The translations under genes were made by a program, and so were the position numbers. A model generated the notes under the pieces. That model searched no databases. It was given only the letters and a program-made list of their open reading frames with translations, and was not told the origin of the DNA. A DNA stretch of 64,000 bases from Bacillota bacterium (GTDB lineage Bacteria; Bacillota_I; Bacilli_A; RF39; UBA660), in contig QAMK01000010.1 of NCBI GenBank assembly GCA_003149915.1, forward strand, positions 8,538 to 72,537. The letters run 5' to 3'. Within the stretch, counting starts at the first letter, position 1. Each line of letters begins with the position of its first letter. This document shows positions 15,408 through 24,404 of this stretch, piece after piece.

Positions 15408-17811
15408 TGTACTTCATTCCTTTACTAATGATGATAAATCCAAGTGGTATCACACCGGATACACTACAAATAACGCCAAGAACGATACCGGAATCCTGAT
15501 AAACAATCGTTACTTGATGCGTTCCAGCAGAAATAGGTGCTCCTAAAAATGCCGTATTGACAATTTCCGTTTCGACTTCTTTCCCATCAATCAAAATGCG
15601 ATAATTACGGTCATATGGAAGCGTACTAACTAAGTATCCGTCATCGTCACTAGAAATTTCAAACGACATCTCATTACCGTTCATTTGAAAATCAGACGGA
15701 TGTCCGACAGAACGAACAAAACGGGTTACATCATTCATCGAAATTTTCCAGAGACGAATATTGGTAATCGTATACTCTCCTGCACTCATCGTAACAGAAA
15801 ACTTTTGCTCATTATTTAACAAGTGATACGCAAAATGAGTATGATGTCCACTATAAAGGTAATCCTTACATGCGACAAGATTGGACATTCCGTTAATCGT
15901 AATGACTTTCCCCGAATCGTTGCTACAAGCATCTTCGTTCACGTCGAACGAAAGAATGAAAACATCATCATCAGAACCCTCTAAAACAGGTATTTCAAAA
16001 CTTGTATCTTCTGTAAAAGCAATGGTGTATTCCGTATCAAGTCCTAAAACATCGGTTACAGAAAGCTCTTCTACAACCGGAAGTAATTCCCCCTCTTCTG
16101 CGATGACCCCAGAGAATAAACTGGCAATTTGACTACCGTAAGAAGAAATATCAAAGGAATTTCTAGAATAAACCGTGTTAGTCGTATAAAACGTCGGTAA
16201 GACTTGTTCATTTTCAAAATATCCCAGTTCATCCAAAGAAGACTGGAACTGATAACCTGGATACTCTCCTTCTAAGTCGCCAACTAAGTACCTCTCTCCC
16301 ATCAACGTTTGAAATAGAATACTCCGACTCGGTCCCACCATCAAATGATTCGCAAACGTAAAATCGTACTTCCAAACATCTCGTAAGAACGCGTCGTAAT
16401 AGGAGTTTGAAGTCGAACTGTAAATATTGCTACTCCAATAATCACTCGCATAAACTTGGTTGAGACTGTACTGTGGATCTAATAAATTTGTACTCCGGTA
16501 CGGTAACTCTCTTTCCTCACTCTGAACCAACGTCCGCACATCTTCATCCGTTTTTAAAACATCCGTAGGAAGATAAGATTCTTCCAAATTAACTGCTAAG
16601 ACACTGATACAAGCACTAAGACAAACCGCACCTAATAAAATTTCTTTCTTATCCCACTTCCAAAACGAAAGAAGCCCAATCAAAAATAAAACAAAATCTA
16701 CTAACATCAAAGTGCCATAAGATGATGTTCGGTAAACTACAAAATAAGATATGAAAACGATAGCAAAGAAAATCACAAATTGATAAGGACGTAACTTCCT
16801 ACTCTCCTGCCAATCTTTGATCATGACGACACATAACAAAATCGCTAACGGTAAAAATGGAATCAACGCTTTACTACGCGTATACAAAAGTCCATTGAAA
16901 AGATAGACAAATAAACTAAAACAAGAAAGACAAATCAAAACAATCGAAAGGCGTCTTTCCTTCTTTTTCCCACGAAATAGTGCAAGAAACAAAGAAAATA
17001 AGAAAATGATTCCCATTCCCAAACCGTATGGATTATAAAGAGAGGTCCAAAACGTCGGATTTGGTAAAAACAAAGAAATCAAAATGACGTTAGAAGAAAT
17101 TCCTCTCGCCCCATCTAGTAACGCAAAGAATGTCGGAATGACCATGAAACCACTTAACAAACAACCACTGACGATACTATAGAAAAACTCTTTGTCAAAG
17201 GAGTCCTTCTTCTTTCTAATATAAAGGTAGTAAAGAACAATCGAAACCAAACACGGAAAAGCAAAAAAATAACTCGTTAAAATGATGAGAAACATAGAAA
17301 GAGAAAGTAACCAACCGCGCTTCTTTTGAATGGCAAAAAAGGCTAAAAACAAAAATGGAAAATAGTTAACGAACATGTACTGGCGATGAAAATGAAATAA
17401 AACCGGTGAAGCACACGCAAACAAAATACTACCAGCAAGAGAAATAGAAGGAGACGTATGAAACTGTAAAAACCGGTAACAGAGATAACAACTGATGAAA
17501 TATAAAAGTAAATTTAAAAATGACAAATAAAAACTCATATCCAAAAACGGAACTAGCAAAGAACCATATAAAAGTGGATTAAACAGTCCGTAATAAGACA
17601 GATGAAACAAATTCATTCCTGCTCCCAACTGAACTGCTAGCGAAGATGACATCGTGCCAGTTGATGCTAATAAACGAAAAAAATCGGCAAATACGACATG
17701 TTGATTGTACCAATCAGTCGTAGAACCAAATAGTCTACTTCCCTTACAAAGCATGACTAAAATCATTAAAAACGTAATTAATAAAATGCCGTATAATCTC
17801 TTTCTTTTCAT
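15358..17811 (-). CDS. YfhO family membrane protein (817 aa)
   Basis: A large protein with about 13 hydrophobic helices in the first 400 residues, then a roughly 370-residue extracytoplasmic domain, and a final helix near the C-terminus (about 780-800, GIVLGVICSVSGVIPLGFII). The order and the start (MKRKRLYGILLITFLMILVMLCKGSRLFGSTTDW) fit the YfhO/GT-C-like family, whose members are linked to glycosylation of lipoteichoic acid or other surface polymers. The C-terminal motif YDRNYRILIDGKEV is the usual YfhO beta-sandwich signature. First gene of a three-gene operon, followed by the DUF975/CmpB fusion with a 50-bp overlap. Confidence 0.88.
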   Translation of the reverse strand: MKRKRLYGILLITFLMILVMLCKGSRLFGSTTDWYNQHVVFADFFRLLASTGTMSSSLAVQLGAGMNLFHLSYYGLFNPLLYGSLLVPFLDMSFYLSFLNLLLYFISCYLCYRFLQFHTSPSISLAGSILFACASPVLFHFHRQYMFVNYFPFLFLAFFAIQKKRGWLLSLSMFLIILTSYFFAFPCLVSIVLYYLYIRKKKDSFDKEFFYSIVSGCLLSGFMVIPTFFALLDGARGISSNVILISLFLPNPTFWTSLYNPYGLGMGIIFLFSLFLALFRGKKKERRLSIVLICLSCFSLFVYLFNGLLYTRSKALIPFLPLAILLCVVMIKDWQESRKLRPYQFVIFFAIVFISYFVVYRTSSYGTLMLVDFVLFLIGLLSFWKWDKKEILLGAVCLSACISVLAVNLEESYLPTDVLKTDEDVRTLVQSEERELPYRSTNLLDPQYSLNQVYASDYWSSNIYSSTSNSYYDAFLRDVWKYDFTFANHLMVGPSRSILFQTLMGERYLVGDLEGEYPGYQFQSSLDELGYFENEQVLPTFYTTNTVYSRNSFDISSYGSQIASLFSGVIAEEGELLPVVEELSVTDVLGLDTEYTIAFTEDTSFEIPVLEGSDDDVFILSFDVNEDACSNDSGKVITINGMSNLVACKDYLYSGHHTHFAYHLLNNEQKFSVTMSAGEYTITNIRLWKISMNDVTRFVRSVGHPSDFQMNGNEMSFEISSDDDGYLVSTLPYDRNYRILIDGKEVETEIVNTAFLGAPISAGTHQVTIVYQDSGIVLGVICSVSGVIPLGFIIISKGMKYNENQKFKKRGPKKIKA

Positions 17812-17928
17812 CCTTGTCGCTCCTTGTTTCTTTTATTATATCGTAAATCATCCCATTTTAAAAGCAAAAGAAAAACGAGCAAAAAATCGCCAATACTGAC
17901 ATAAGATGAAACAGAAACGGAGGGTCTC

Positions 17929-19218
17929 ATGAAAGAACGTTTCATTAAAAGTACCATCATTTTAATCATTGGCGGTGGCATTACCAAAATACTCGGTATG
18001 GTTATCCGTATTTGCATGACACGCCTAGCAGGACTAGAAGGAATCAGTCTCTATATGTTAGTCAATCCAACGTTTTCTCTTTTCATGACGATGTCCCAAT
18101 TTTCTCTTCCAAACTCCGTCGCTAAAGTAGTAGCAGAAGATAAATACAACAACAAAAAATTGGTCCTAGGAGCGATTCCTTTAACACTCGTTCTAAACAT
18201 CATGCTAATCATTATCATCATTCTAGCCGCACCGTTTATCACGACGTACTTATTAAAAGATCCACGTTGTTACTTACCGATTCTTGCCATTGCTTTAGTT
18301 CTTCCTTTCGATGCCATCTCATCTGTAATTCGCGGTTATTTCTTCGGAAAACAAAAAATGCTCCCGCATGTACTCAGTAACATCCTAGAACAAATTGTCC
18401 GTCTTACTTTAATCTTATGGATTACACCATCTCTCATGAAGACGAGTGTCACGAATGCTGTCACTTGGTTCATTATGGTAAATGTATTCAGTGAAAGTTT
18501 GTCGATTACGATTCTCTACTTCTTCCTACCAAAGAAAATAAAAATTGAAAAAGAAGACTTCATTCCTCAAAAAGAAGAAGTGAAAGATTTACTGCAAATT
18601 AGTATTCCAACGACGACTGGTCGTTTAATCTCATCCCTATCCTACTTTTTAGAACCGATCATATTGACTCTTTGTCTAACCAAAGCAGGTTACAAAAATG
18701 AATTCATTACAACCGAATACGGAGTGATTACCGGTTATGCTCTACCGATGTTAGCACTTCCAAACTTCTTCACCGGTGCCATATCAAGTGCCCTTTTACC
18801 AGTTCTCACAAAAGAGTATGCTAGAAAAAACAAGAAAGAATTAAAGAAAAAATTGCAATTAGGAATCTTCTTTTCATTATTAATCGGCATTCCTGTAACC
18901 ATTCTTTTAGTAACCGTTCCAACCTTATTTTTAAAACTAATCTATCACACTTCGCACGGTGCCAATTACTTGCGAATCCTTGCCCCTATCTTCTTACTTT
19001 CTTATATCGAAGCTCCTCTTGGAACACTACTTCAAGCGACCAATCGAGCAAGTAAGTTGATGGTGTACAACTTATGTGGAGTCATTTTAAAAACGATGAC
19101 TCTATTCTTAACCTGCTTCTTAAAAATTGGACTATATCCACTCGTAATTGCTCTTTCTGTCAATATTTTACTGACGACGTTTCTCCACTTACGAGAAGCC
19201 AAAAAAATTCTCACATAA
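17929..19218 (+). CDS. SpoVB/MurJ-like flippase of the MOP superfamily (429 aa)
   Basis: A polytopic membrane protein with about 12 to 14 hydrophobic helices, opening with STIILIIGGGITKILGMVIRI, a pattern seen in the SpoVB/polysaccharide exporter group. Further family-like blocks are SLPNSVAKVVAED, IRGYFFGKQKM and EAPLGTLLQATNRASKLM. Members flip lipid-linked cell-wall or polysaccharide precursors. Which substrate this one moves is unknown; sporulation genes were not seen in the window, so the name SpoVB should not be read as function. A good GGAGGG precedes ATG 17929. It is divergent from the YfhO operon, which suggests shared envelope-related context. Confidence 0.88.
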   Translation: MKERFIKSTIILIIGGGITKILGMVIRICMTRLAGLEGISLYMLVNPTFSLFMTMSQFSLPNSVAKVVAEDKYNNKKLVLGAIPLTLVLNIMLIIIIILAAPFITTYLLKDPRCYLPILAIALVLPFDAISSVIRGYFFGKQKMLPHVLSNILEQIVRLTLILWITPSLMKTSVTNAVTWFIMVNVFSESLSITILYFFLPKKIKIEKEDFIPQKEEVKDLLQISIPTTTGRLISSLSYFLEPIILTLCLTKAGYKNEFITTEYGVITGYALPMLALPNFFTGAISSALLPVLTKEYARKNKKELKKKLQLGIFFSLLIGIPVTILLVTVPTLFLKLIYHTSHGANYLRILAPIFLLSYIEAPLGTLLQATNRASKLMVYNLCGVILKTMTLFLTCFLKIGLYPLVIALSVNILLTTFLHLREAKKILT

Positions 19219-19219
19219 A

Positions 19220-19238
19220 AACATCCCTAAGGGATGTT
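19220..19238 (-). terminator. Terminator of the gene at 19237-19962
   Basis: An 8-bp stem AACATCCC/GGGATGTT with a 3-nt loop; the T-run is on the minus strand. It also follows the convergent flippase gene. Confidence 0.8.
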
Positions 19239-19962
19239 AAAGACTGACATTAAAATTAGCGTAATAAGAAACGGTCCAACCTACTGGTAAAACGAAAATG
19301 GAACGTAAAAGGCCAATATCACTGCCGAACAACGTAAACCAATAATTGTACGCTTTAAATATCATTGAAAAATCGATTCGATATGTGGAACCAGCATCTA
19401 AAGTATCTGGAATCGTAAAATCAAATTCCATGCGAGATGCACGATGCGTCGCTTTTACAAACTCTCGATGTAAACCGGTTTCATCATAATAATTGATTGC
19501 AACATTTTCGCCCTTATCTGGAACTCCATCTTCTACCATGCTAATAGGAAGGATGTTTTGCTCTAATTTCTTATCGAAATAACAATGAATCGTCTCTCCT
19601 GGTTTTACAGATAATGGTTCCTCTACATTTGTCTCCTGAATTTGTTTCGTACTTTCTAAAGAAGATAGCGAAAGCCACTCACCTGTGATGTTCATAAAAA
19701 CCGTTTGATCTCCTACTTCACAATAAAGTTTCGGCGGTTCCGTTCCAATCGTACCATGGTAACGAATACTACTAGTAACGAGCCATACTATAAAAATGAT
19801 AAATAAAGCAATCACTATAATTGCCCAAATAGGCTTCTTTTTACGCGTGTTTGATAAAACTTCACTCGTTTCTTTTTTATTTTCTTGTTTAGAAGAAATA
19901 GATTTATCTTTTTTCTTCTTATCAGAAGAAATTGTGCTTTTTGAACTTGCTGTTTTTGACAT
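19237..19962 (-). CDS. Single-pass membrane protein, extracytoplasmic domain (241 aa)
   Basis: A Ser/Lys-rich, low-complexity cytoplasmic N-terminus (about 1-45), one membrane helix (about 46-66, PIWAIIVIALFIIFIVWLV), and an outer beta-rich domain. I do not recognise the family. Form and charge are like the membrane-anchored proteins at 13123-13857 and 25656-26258, without clear sequence identity. AAGGAG lies at good spacing before ATG 19962. It is 25 nt downstream of the secreted protein gene at 19988-20785 and is probably co-transcribed with it. Confidence 0.6.
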   Translation of the reverse strand: MSKTASSKSTISSDKKKKDKSISSKQENKKETSEVLSNTRKKKPIWAIIVIALFIIFIVWLVTSSIRYHGTIGTEPPKLYCEVGDQTVFMNITGEWLSLSSLESTKQIQETNVEEPLSVKPGETIHCYFDKKLEQNILPISMVEDGVPDKGENVAINYYDETGLHREFVKATHRASRMEFDFTIPDTLDAGSTYRIDFSMIFKAYNYWFTLFGSDIGLLRSIFVLPVGWTVSYYANFNVSL

Positions 19963-19987
19963 ATTATTTTACTCCTTAAATGATTTA

Positions 19988-20785
19988 CTAATCTGCTGAC
20001 AAACAAACAAAATTTGTTTCATAATGACTTGTTAATCCTTCTATAATTGTAGCATAACTTGCCAAAGGTGTAACATTTAATGAAGGACCTGCAAAGAAAG
20101 ATGTTTGATGATTAATAACTGCACATACTTTATTGCCTGAAACAATATTACGTAAATAAAAATTATAATAATATCTTAACGTTTGTATACTACCGGTTGG
20201 CATAGCAAACTTTGCTGATGTTGACAATACAGAATCAGTCGGCATATCCCGTAAGCCATTAGCATTCCCTTGCGGAACAGTTGCATCAGAATAAACATTA
20301 GTACGGTGTGATGTACCACTTTTTGTATACTCCAATGCAGTTGAATAAGTACCAGTTGGAACGCCAGAAACACCATATGTTACTGATAAAATATCGTATT
20401 GTTGCAATAATTTTGCTGCAGGCGTTTTCTTATCCCAATTAATATCTGCTTGTACATTTCTTACTCCATTCAAGTTCTGAGCTACTAAAATAGAAAGTGT
20501 ATAATAAGACGTTGATGTTGAACTGGCTGACATAGGACTAATACCTTCATCCATATTTGCTAATTCATTTTCATAATCTTCTTTACTCATTTCTACCGTA
20601 TGAGTTTCATATTCTGGTAATCCAACTGAACGAACAGATGTTGCAGGTACGGAAACCTCCTTAAAATACTTGGTTGCTTTGGTATATTCATCAGTACGTT
20701 CGATTTCAGTATAATCTACAGCAAATACATTACTAGTAGAAAAAAGAATTGCAACTACAATAAAACTAAAAATAAATTTTTTCAT
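19988..20785 (-). CDS. Secreted protein of unknown function (265 aa)
   Basis: I set the start at ATG 20785 (MKKFIFSF), because GAGGAGG precedes it; the frame is open 8 codons further. A typical signal peptide is visible: MKK, a hydrophobic core to about residue 17, then SNVFA-VD as a likely cleavage site near residue 22/23. There is no lipobox, no LPxTG and no C-terminal anchor. The mature part is Ser/Thr/Tyr-rich, and two Cys near the end could pair. I do not recognise the family. It probably forms an operon with the membrane protein at 19237-19962. A promoter candidate lies at 20875-20902. Confidence 0.65.
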   Translation of the reverse strand: MKKFIFSFIVVAILFSTSNVFAVDYTEIERTDEYTKATKYFKEVSVPATSVRSVGLPEYETHTVEMSKEDYENELANMDEGISPMSASSTSTSYYTLSILVAQNLNGVRNVQADINWDKKTPAAKLLQQYDILSVTYGVSGVPTGTYSTALEYTKSGTSHRTNVYSDATVPQGNANGLRDMPTDSVLSTSAKFAMPTGSIQTLRYYYNFYLRNIVSGNKVCAVINHQTSFFAGPSLNVTPLASYATIIEGLTSHYETNFVCLSAD

Positions 20786-20874
20786 TTTTTCCTCCTCATT
20801 TAAATCCACGACTATACAACTAAAGTTAAATTATCTTATTTTCAAATACACAATCACCCTTTCTCTTACTACAC

Positions 20875-20902
20875 ATTATAGAAAAAGAGCAGTACATCAC
20901 AA
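20875..20902 (-). promoter_or_regulatory. Candidate promoter of the secreted-protein gene
   Basis: The minus strand reads TTGTGA, 16 nt, TATAAT. It overlaps one arm of the hairpin at 20885-20946. Confidence 0.5.
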
Positions 20903-20946
20903 GCAACTATCGTTACTTTACTGACATACTGCTCTTCAGTAAGTAT
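20885..20946 (-). terminator. Hairpin, probable terminator of the PAP2 gene
   Basis: A 10-bp perfect stem AAGAGCAGTA/TACTGCTCTT with a 42-nt loop; on the minus strand TTTTTC follows. The large loop is unusual for a simple terminator. It lies 48 nt after the PAP2 gene and overlaps the next gene's candidate promoter. Confidence 0.5.
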
Positions 20947-20993
20947 CTTTATAATACAAATATATCACATCCAGTTAACCAAGTAAATAGAAT

Positions 20994-21626
20994 TTATCTT
21001 TTTTTCATAAAATAAGATAAAACTCCTAACGAAATAAGTCCAAGTGCAAATCCTGTCAATACATCGGATGTATAATGAACACTCAAGTAAATACGACTAA
21101 ATCCAGTTAAGAACATCAAGATGACAAATAAAACAATTGCACCATTTCGGTACCAACTAGATGGATAATACCGTTTTAAAATCAAGATCAAAATCCCGTA
21201 GATCATAACCCCATTATAGGTATGCATACTAGGAAACGAATACCCTGTCTCTGTCACTAAATCAAATACTGGTCGCATCCGATGGAAAAAAGTTTTTAAA
21301 GAAAAACCGAATCCATTGACTGCCACCAAAGAAACGATAATGGCAGGAAATTCCGATAACCGATGACGAAACTTCAACAGTAAGATAATAAGAAACAATG
21401 GAATTGCTAAAAAATATGTCCCAATCAAATTAGAAATCAATAACAAAATCGTCGTTAAAAACGGACTTCGAATTGTTAAAACAAACGATGCCATAAAAGA
21501 ATCGATACTGCGATAGAAACCCGTCAGGTAAAGAACGAGTAACAAGATGAATAACACAAATCCTGCCAATACAAAAAAAATCGTATCGCGATTTTGACGT
21601 ATCCATTTGACATCTTTCTTTGTCAT
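20994..21626 (-). CDS. PAP2-family lipid phosphatase (211 aa)
   Basis: Removes phosphate from lipid phosphates or diphosphates (for example undecaprenyl-PP or phosphatidylglycerophosphate) at the membrane. Six hydrophobic helices are visible. The three phosphatase motifs are present: KTFFHRMRPVFD (about 95-106), SFPSMHTYNG (about 117-126, with the catalytic His) and SRIYLSVHYTSDV (about 166-178). I chose ATG 21626 (MTKKDVKW); the frame extends 19 codons upstream into the promoter region of the divergent response regulator and is unlikely to be used. It faces the two-component system, a common sign of shared control. Confidence 0.88.
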   Translation of the reverse strand: MTKKDVKWIRQNRDTIFFVLAGFVLFILLLVLYLTGFYRSIDSFMASFVLTIRSPFLTTILLLISNLIGTYFLAIPLFLIILLLKFRHRLSEFPAIIVSLVAVNGFGFSLKTFFHRMRPVFDLVTETGYSFPSMHTYNGVMIYGILILILKRYYPSSWYRNGAIVLFVILMFLTGFSRIYLSVHYTSDVLTGFALGLISLGVLSYFMKKR

Positions 21627-21690
21627 ATTATCACCATACTCAGTATAACACAAAACGATGATTTTTTCACTTTCTTTACACATTTTTATG

Positions 21691-21708
21691 TATAATAGAA
21701 GAAGGAGG
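21691..21708 (+). promoter_or_regulatory. -10 box and Shine-Dalgarno of the response regulator
   Basis: TATAAT at 21691-21696 and GAAGGAGG at 21700-21708 precede ATG 21717. The leader is very short, about 15 nt. No convincing -35 box is seen at 16-18 nt. Confidence 0.55.
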
Positions 21709-21716
21709 TTTTTTCT

Positions 21717-22391
21717 ATGAAACTATTAATTGTAGACGATGAAAAAGGAATCCGAGACGTCATCAAAGAATATGCAAAATTAGAGCATTACGAAATAATC
21801 GAAGCAAGTGATGGCGAAGAAGCAATCGAAGCCATTCAAAACGAAGATGTAGATTGCATGGTTCTTGACATCATGATGCCACATCTAGATGGCCTATCTG
21901 CCTTAAAAGAAATTAAAAAACAAAAAAATATTCCGACGATTATCTTATCTGCTAGAAGTGATGAATACGACAAGTTACTTGGATTTGAACTTGGAATCGA
22001 TGATTACTTAACCAAACCGTTCTCACCAAAAGAACTGATGGCTAGAATTAAAGCCATCTTAAAACGAACCCATCCAGATCACAAACAATTCACTTATCAG
22101 ACATTGACAGTCGACTTTATGGGACACACGATTACAATCGATGACAAAGAAGTCAAAGTGACTCCAAAAGAGTACGAACTATTGACCTATCTAATCGAAA
22201 ATCAAAATGTGGCCATCTCACGAGAACAACTCTTAAGTGCCATTTGGGGCTACGACTTCTACGGTGATGACCGTACTATCGATACTCATATTAAAATGCT
22301 ACGAAACAATCTAGGAGAATATCGGGATTTAATTACGACAGTTCGCGGAATGGGATATAAATTCGAAATTCCCAAAAAAGCAAACGAATAA
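21717..22391 (+). CDS. OmpR/PhoB-type response regulator (224 aa)
   Basis: A receiver domain (1-120) with acidic pair D7-D8, phosphoacceptor Asp51 in VLDIMMP, Thr/Ser in LSARSD and Lys in LTKPFSP, then a winged-helix DNA-binding domain (about 130-222) ending IDTHIKMLRNNL and VRGMGYKFEI. It is the partner of the kinase that starts 24 nt downstream. The target genes are not known; the divergent PAP2 phosphatase is a candidate. The tail of the winged-helix coding sequence is imperfectly repeated immediately after the stop codon (22397-22441). Confidence 0.95.
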   Translation: MKLLIVDDEKGIRDVIKEYAKLEHYEIIEASDGEEAIEAIQNEDVDCMVLDIMMPHLDGLSALKEIKKQKNIPTIILSARSDEYDKLLGFELGIDDYLTKPFSPKELMARIKAILKRTHPDHKQFTYQTLTVDFMGHTITIDDKEVKVTPKEYELLTYLIENQNVAISREQLLSAIWGYDFYGDDRTIDTHIKMLRNNLGEYRDLITTVRGMGYKFEIPKKANE

Positions 22392-22396
22392 AAGCA

Positions 22397-22441
22397 GCGA
22401 AATTGGGATATAAAATTGAAATTTCAAAAGAAAAGCACTAG
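22397..22441 (+). pseudogene. Remnant of a second response-regulator 3' end
   Basis: Reading from 22397, in a different frame from both neighbours, gives AKLGYKIEISKEKH and then a stop. This is the typical C-terminal end of an OmpR-type regulator and resembles RGMGYKFEIPKK at the end of the intact gene; TGGGATATAAA is shared exactly. It lies between the regulator and kinase genes and contains the kinase start codon. Confidence 0.6.
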
Positions 22442-23831
22442 TATCAATCATAAAATTTGGCGTTACTTAATCGTATTTTCTGTTATCATCTTAGCACTAT
22501 TATGGTTATTCCAAGTATTCTTTATCAATCAATACTACGAATGGTTCAAAACTTCAGAAATTAAAAGTGCGGCCAAAGAAATTATAAAGAACTATAATCC
22601 CGACGAATTCTCTTCCCTTTTAGATAGCATTTCCTACAATAACAATATGTGTATCGAATTACGGACAAGCCTAGGTGGAACATACACGACAGACATCAAT
22701 AACCGTGCTTGTGTAAACGTTGGCACCAGTGCCTTCAACTACAAAAGTGATTTCATCAGTAGCAATAAAAATCATAAAACGTATAAAGTAGTCAATCAAA
22801 AATACGGAAATGAAACGTTAATTTATGCTCTGAAACTAGACGATACTACATATGCTTTCATCTCCGCATCTTTAGTACCCATCTCTTCTACGACAGACAT
22901 TTTACAAAACCAATTGACAATCGTTACAATCCTCGTTCTACTCCTTGCCTGGGTAACGGCATATTTTATGTCCAAGAAAATTTCCAAACCGATTGAACAA
23001 CTAACCAAATCAGCCAAGGAATTATCGAACGGAAACTACCAAGTGACGTTTGAAACAAACGAAAACATTACCGAAATCGACGAATTAAAACAGACCTTAA
23101 ATCAAGCCAAAGACGAACTTGCGAAAACAGATGAATTAAGACGCGACTTAATGGCCAACGTGTCACACGATTTAAAAACACCGCTTACGATGATTAAAGC
23201 ATACGCAGAAATGGTACGAGACATCACTTATAAAGACAAAGAAAAACGAGAAGAAAACTTAAATGTCATCATCGATGAAACTGACCGTTTGAACTTGCTC
23301 GTATCTGATATCTTAACACTTTCCAGTGTCGAAAGTAACGTCGGAAACTTAAAAATGGAAGAATTCGATTTAACGGAATTGATTAACACGATTATCAAAC
23401 GATTCCAAATTCTAGAAATCACAGAAAATTATCATTTTATTTGGAAACAGAAGAAACCAATTTTGGTACATGCCGATAAACAAAAAATCGAACAAGTTAT
23501 CTACAACTTAATGACCAATGCCATTAACTATACAGGCGACGATAACAAGATTTACATCGATGTTGAAGAACAAGAAAACGATATCAAAGTTAGTGTTCGC
23601 GATACCGGCAAAGGAATCAAAGAATCCGACTTGAAACACATCTGGGATAAGTACTACAAATCAGAGAAAAAACACAAACGAAATATGGTGGGCACCGGTT
23701 TAGGTCTATCGATTGTAAAAAACATTCTAAAAGCACATCATTTTGAATACGGTGTATCATCCATTCAAAACAAAGGTACGACATTCTATTTTATCATCAC
23801 AAACCAAACAAAAAAGGAATCTGAAAAATGA
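22416..23831 (+). CDS. Sensor histidine kinase (471 aa)
   Basis: A membrane sensor that phosphorylates the adjacent regulator. Order: helix 1 (about 14-37), an extracytoplasmic domain of about 120 residues, helix 2 (about 165-185), HAMP (about 186-238), HisKA with His251 in NVSHDLKTPLTMIKAY, and HATPase with N box (VIYNLMTNAINYT), G1 (VRDTGKGI) and G2 (GTGLGLSIVKNI). No ATG gives a full N-terminus; the start is TTG 22416, with only a weak binding site (TGGGAT). The region upstream is a leftover of another regulator gene, so the start may have been rebuilt after recombination. The gene ends inside a terminator. Confidence 0.93.
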   Translation: MKFQKKSTSINHKIWRYLIVFSVIILALLWLFQVFFINQYYEWFKTSEIKSAAKEIIKNYNPDEFSSLLDSISYNNNMCIELRTSLGGTYTTDINNRACVNVGTSAFNYKSDFISSNKNHKTYKVVNQKYGNETLIYALKLDDTTYAFISASLVPISSTTDILQNQLTIVTILVLLLAWVTAYFMSKKISKPIEQLTKSAKELSNGNYQVTFETNENITEIDELKQTLNQAKDELAKTDELRRDLMANVSHDLKTPLTMIKAYAEMVRDITYKDKEKREENLNVIIDETDRLNLLVSDILTLSSVESNVGNLKMEEFDLTELINTIIKRFQILEITENYHFIWKQKKPILVHADKQKIEQVIYNLMTNAINYTGDDNKIYIDVEEQENDIKVSVRDTGKGIKESDLKHIWDKYYKSEKKHKRNMVGTGLGLSIVKNILKAHHFEYGVSSIQNKGTTFYFIITNQTKKESEK

Positions 23832-23840
23832 TTCCTTTTT
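23811..23840. terminator. Bidirectional terminator
   Basis: An 11-bp stem AAAAAGGAATC/GATTCCTTTTT with an 8-nt loop, covering the stop codons of the convergent kinase (23831) and membrane-protein (23839) genes. Confidence 0.9.
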
Positions 23841-24315
23841 ATAATAGTTCCGGTTCGTCTTTCTTCTCCTCTTTCTCTTCTTCCTTTGAAAGATCCAAAA
23901 GTTTCCCCATCTTTTCTGCGTTTCTTGCTCTCGTATCCATCAGATCGAAAGAGTTTTCAGATATAATATCCATTTCCATCGCATGCTCTCTAACGAGCGA
24001 AATGCGGTACATCAAAAATGTAATAGCGAAGAATACAAACGGTGCTGCCTCACAAATGGAGTACCATTCAAAAGAAGGATCCAATTCACCGATACAAAAC
24101 AAAACAGCAATCGCACAATTGCACAAAAAAAACAAAAGAGAAGGAATTGCAATGATAGTCCTTAATTTCGTAATGCGCTTGCTAACCGTCTTAAACTTCC
24201 GTAAAAAGATGACAAGTGGAAACAACATGACGAGTACATATATAATCAACATCCAAACTGGTTTTCCATTGAATTCAAAGAGAAAAATATCACAAATAAT
24301 ATCAATAATATCCAT
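23839..24315 (-). CDS. Small polytopic membrane protein (158 aa)
   Basis: Four hydrophobic segments (about 16-38, 46-72, 84-106 and a weaker first one) are followed by a charged cytoplasmic tail that ends with a run of Glu/Lys (KEEEKEEKKDE). I do not recognise it. A frame of similar length on the opposite strand (23828-24319) exists, but this strand has AGAGGGG at good spacing before ATG 24315, hydrophobic segments and a terminator, so it is the real gene. Confidence 0.65.
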   Translation of the reverse strand: MDIIDIICDIFLFEFNGKPVWMLIIYVLVMLFPLVIFLRKFKTVSKRITKLRTIIAIPSLLFFLCNCAIAVLFCIGELDPSFEWYSICEAAPFVFFAITFLMYRISLVREHAMEMDIISENSFDLMDTRARNAEKMGKLLDLSKEEEKEEKKDEPELL

Positions 24316-24404
24316 ATAAAATCCCCTCTATTATATTTACATAAGCATACCATTTTTTCATAGAACGTTCAAGCATTTTTCACAAGAATGACACATTTCC
24401 TTAT

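Noticed and set aside
21627-21683. N-terminal extension of the PAP2 phosphatase to 21683
   Set aside because: It overlaps the promoter region of the response regulator and is not needed for the family's first helix.
23828-24319. Plus-strand frame of 163 codons
   Set aside because: It is fully antisense to the membrane protein gene at 23839-24315, which has a binding site, helices and a terminator; the plus frame starts inside the kinase terminator and has a Ser/Phe-rich composition typical of a reverse-strand shadow.
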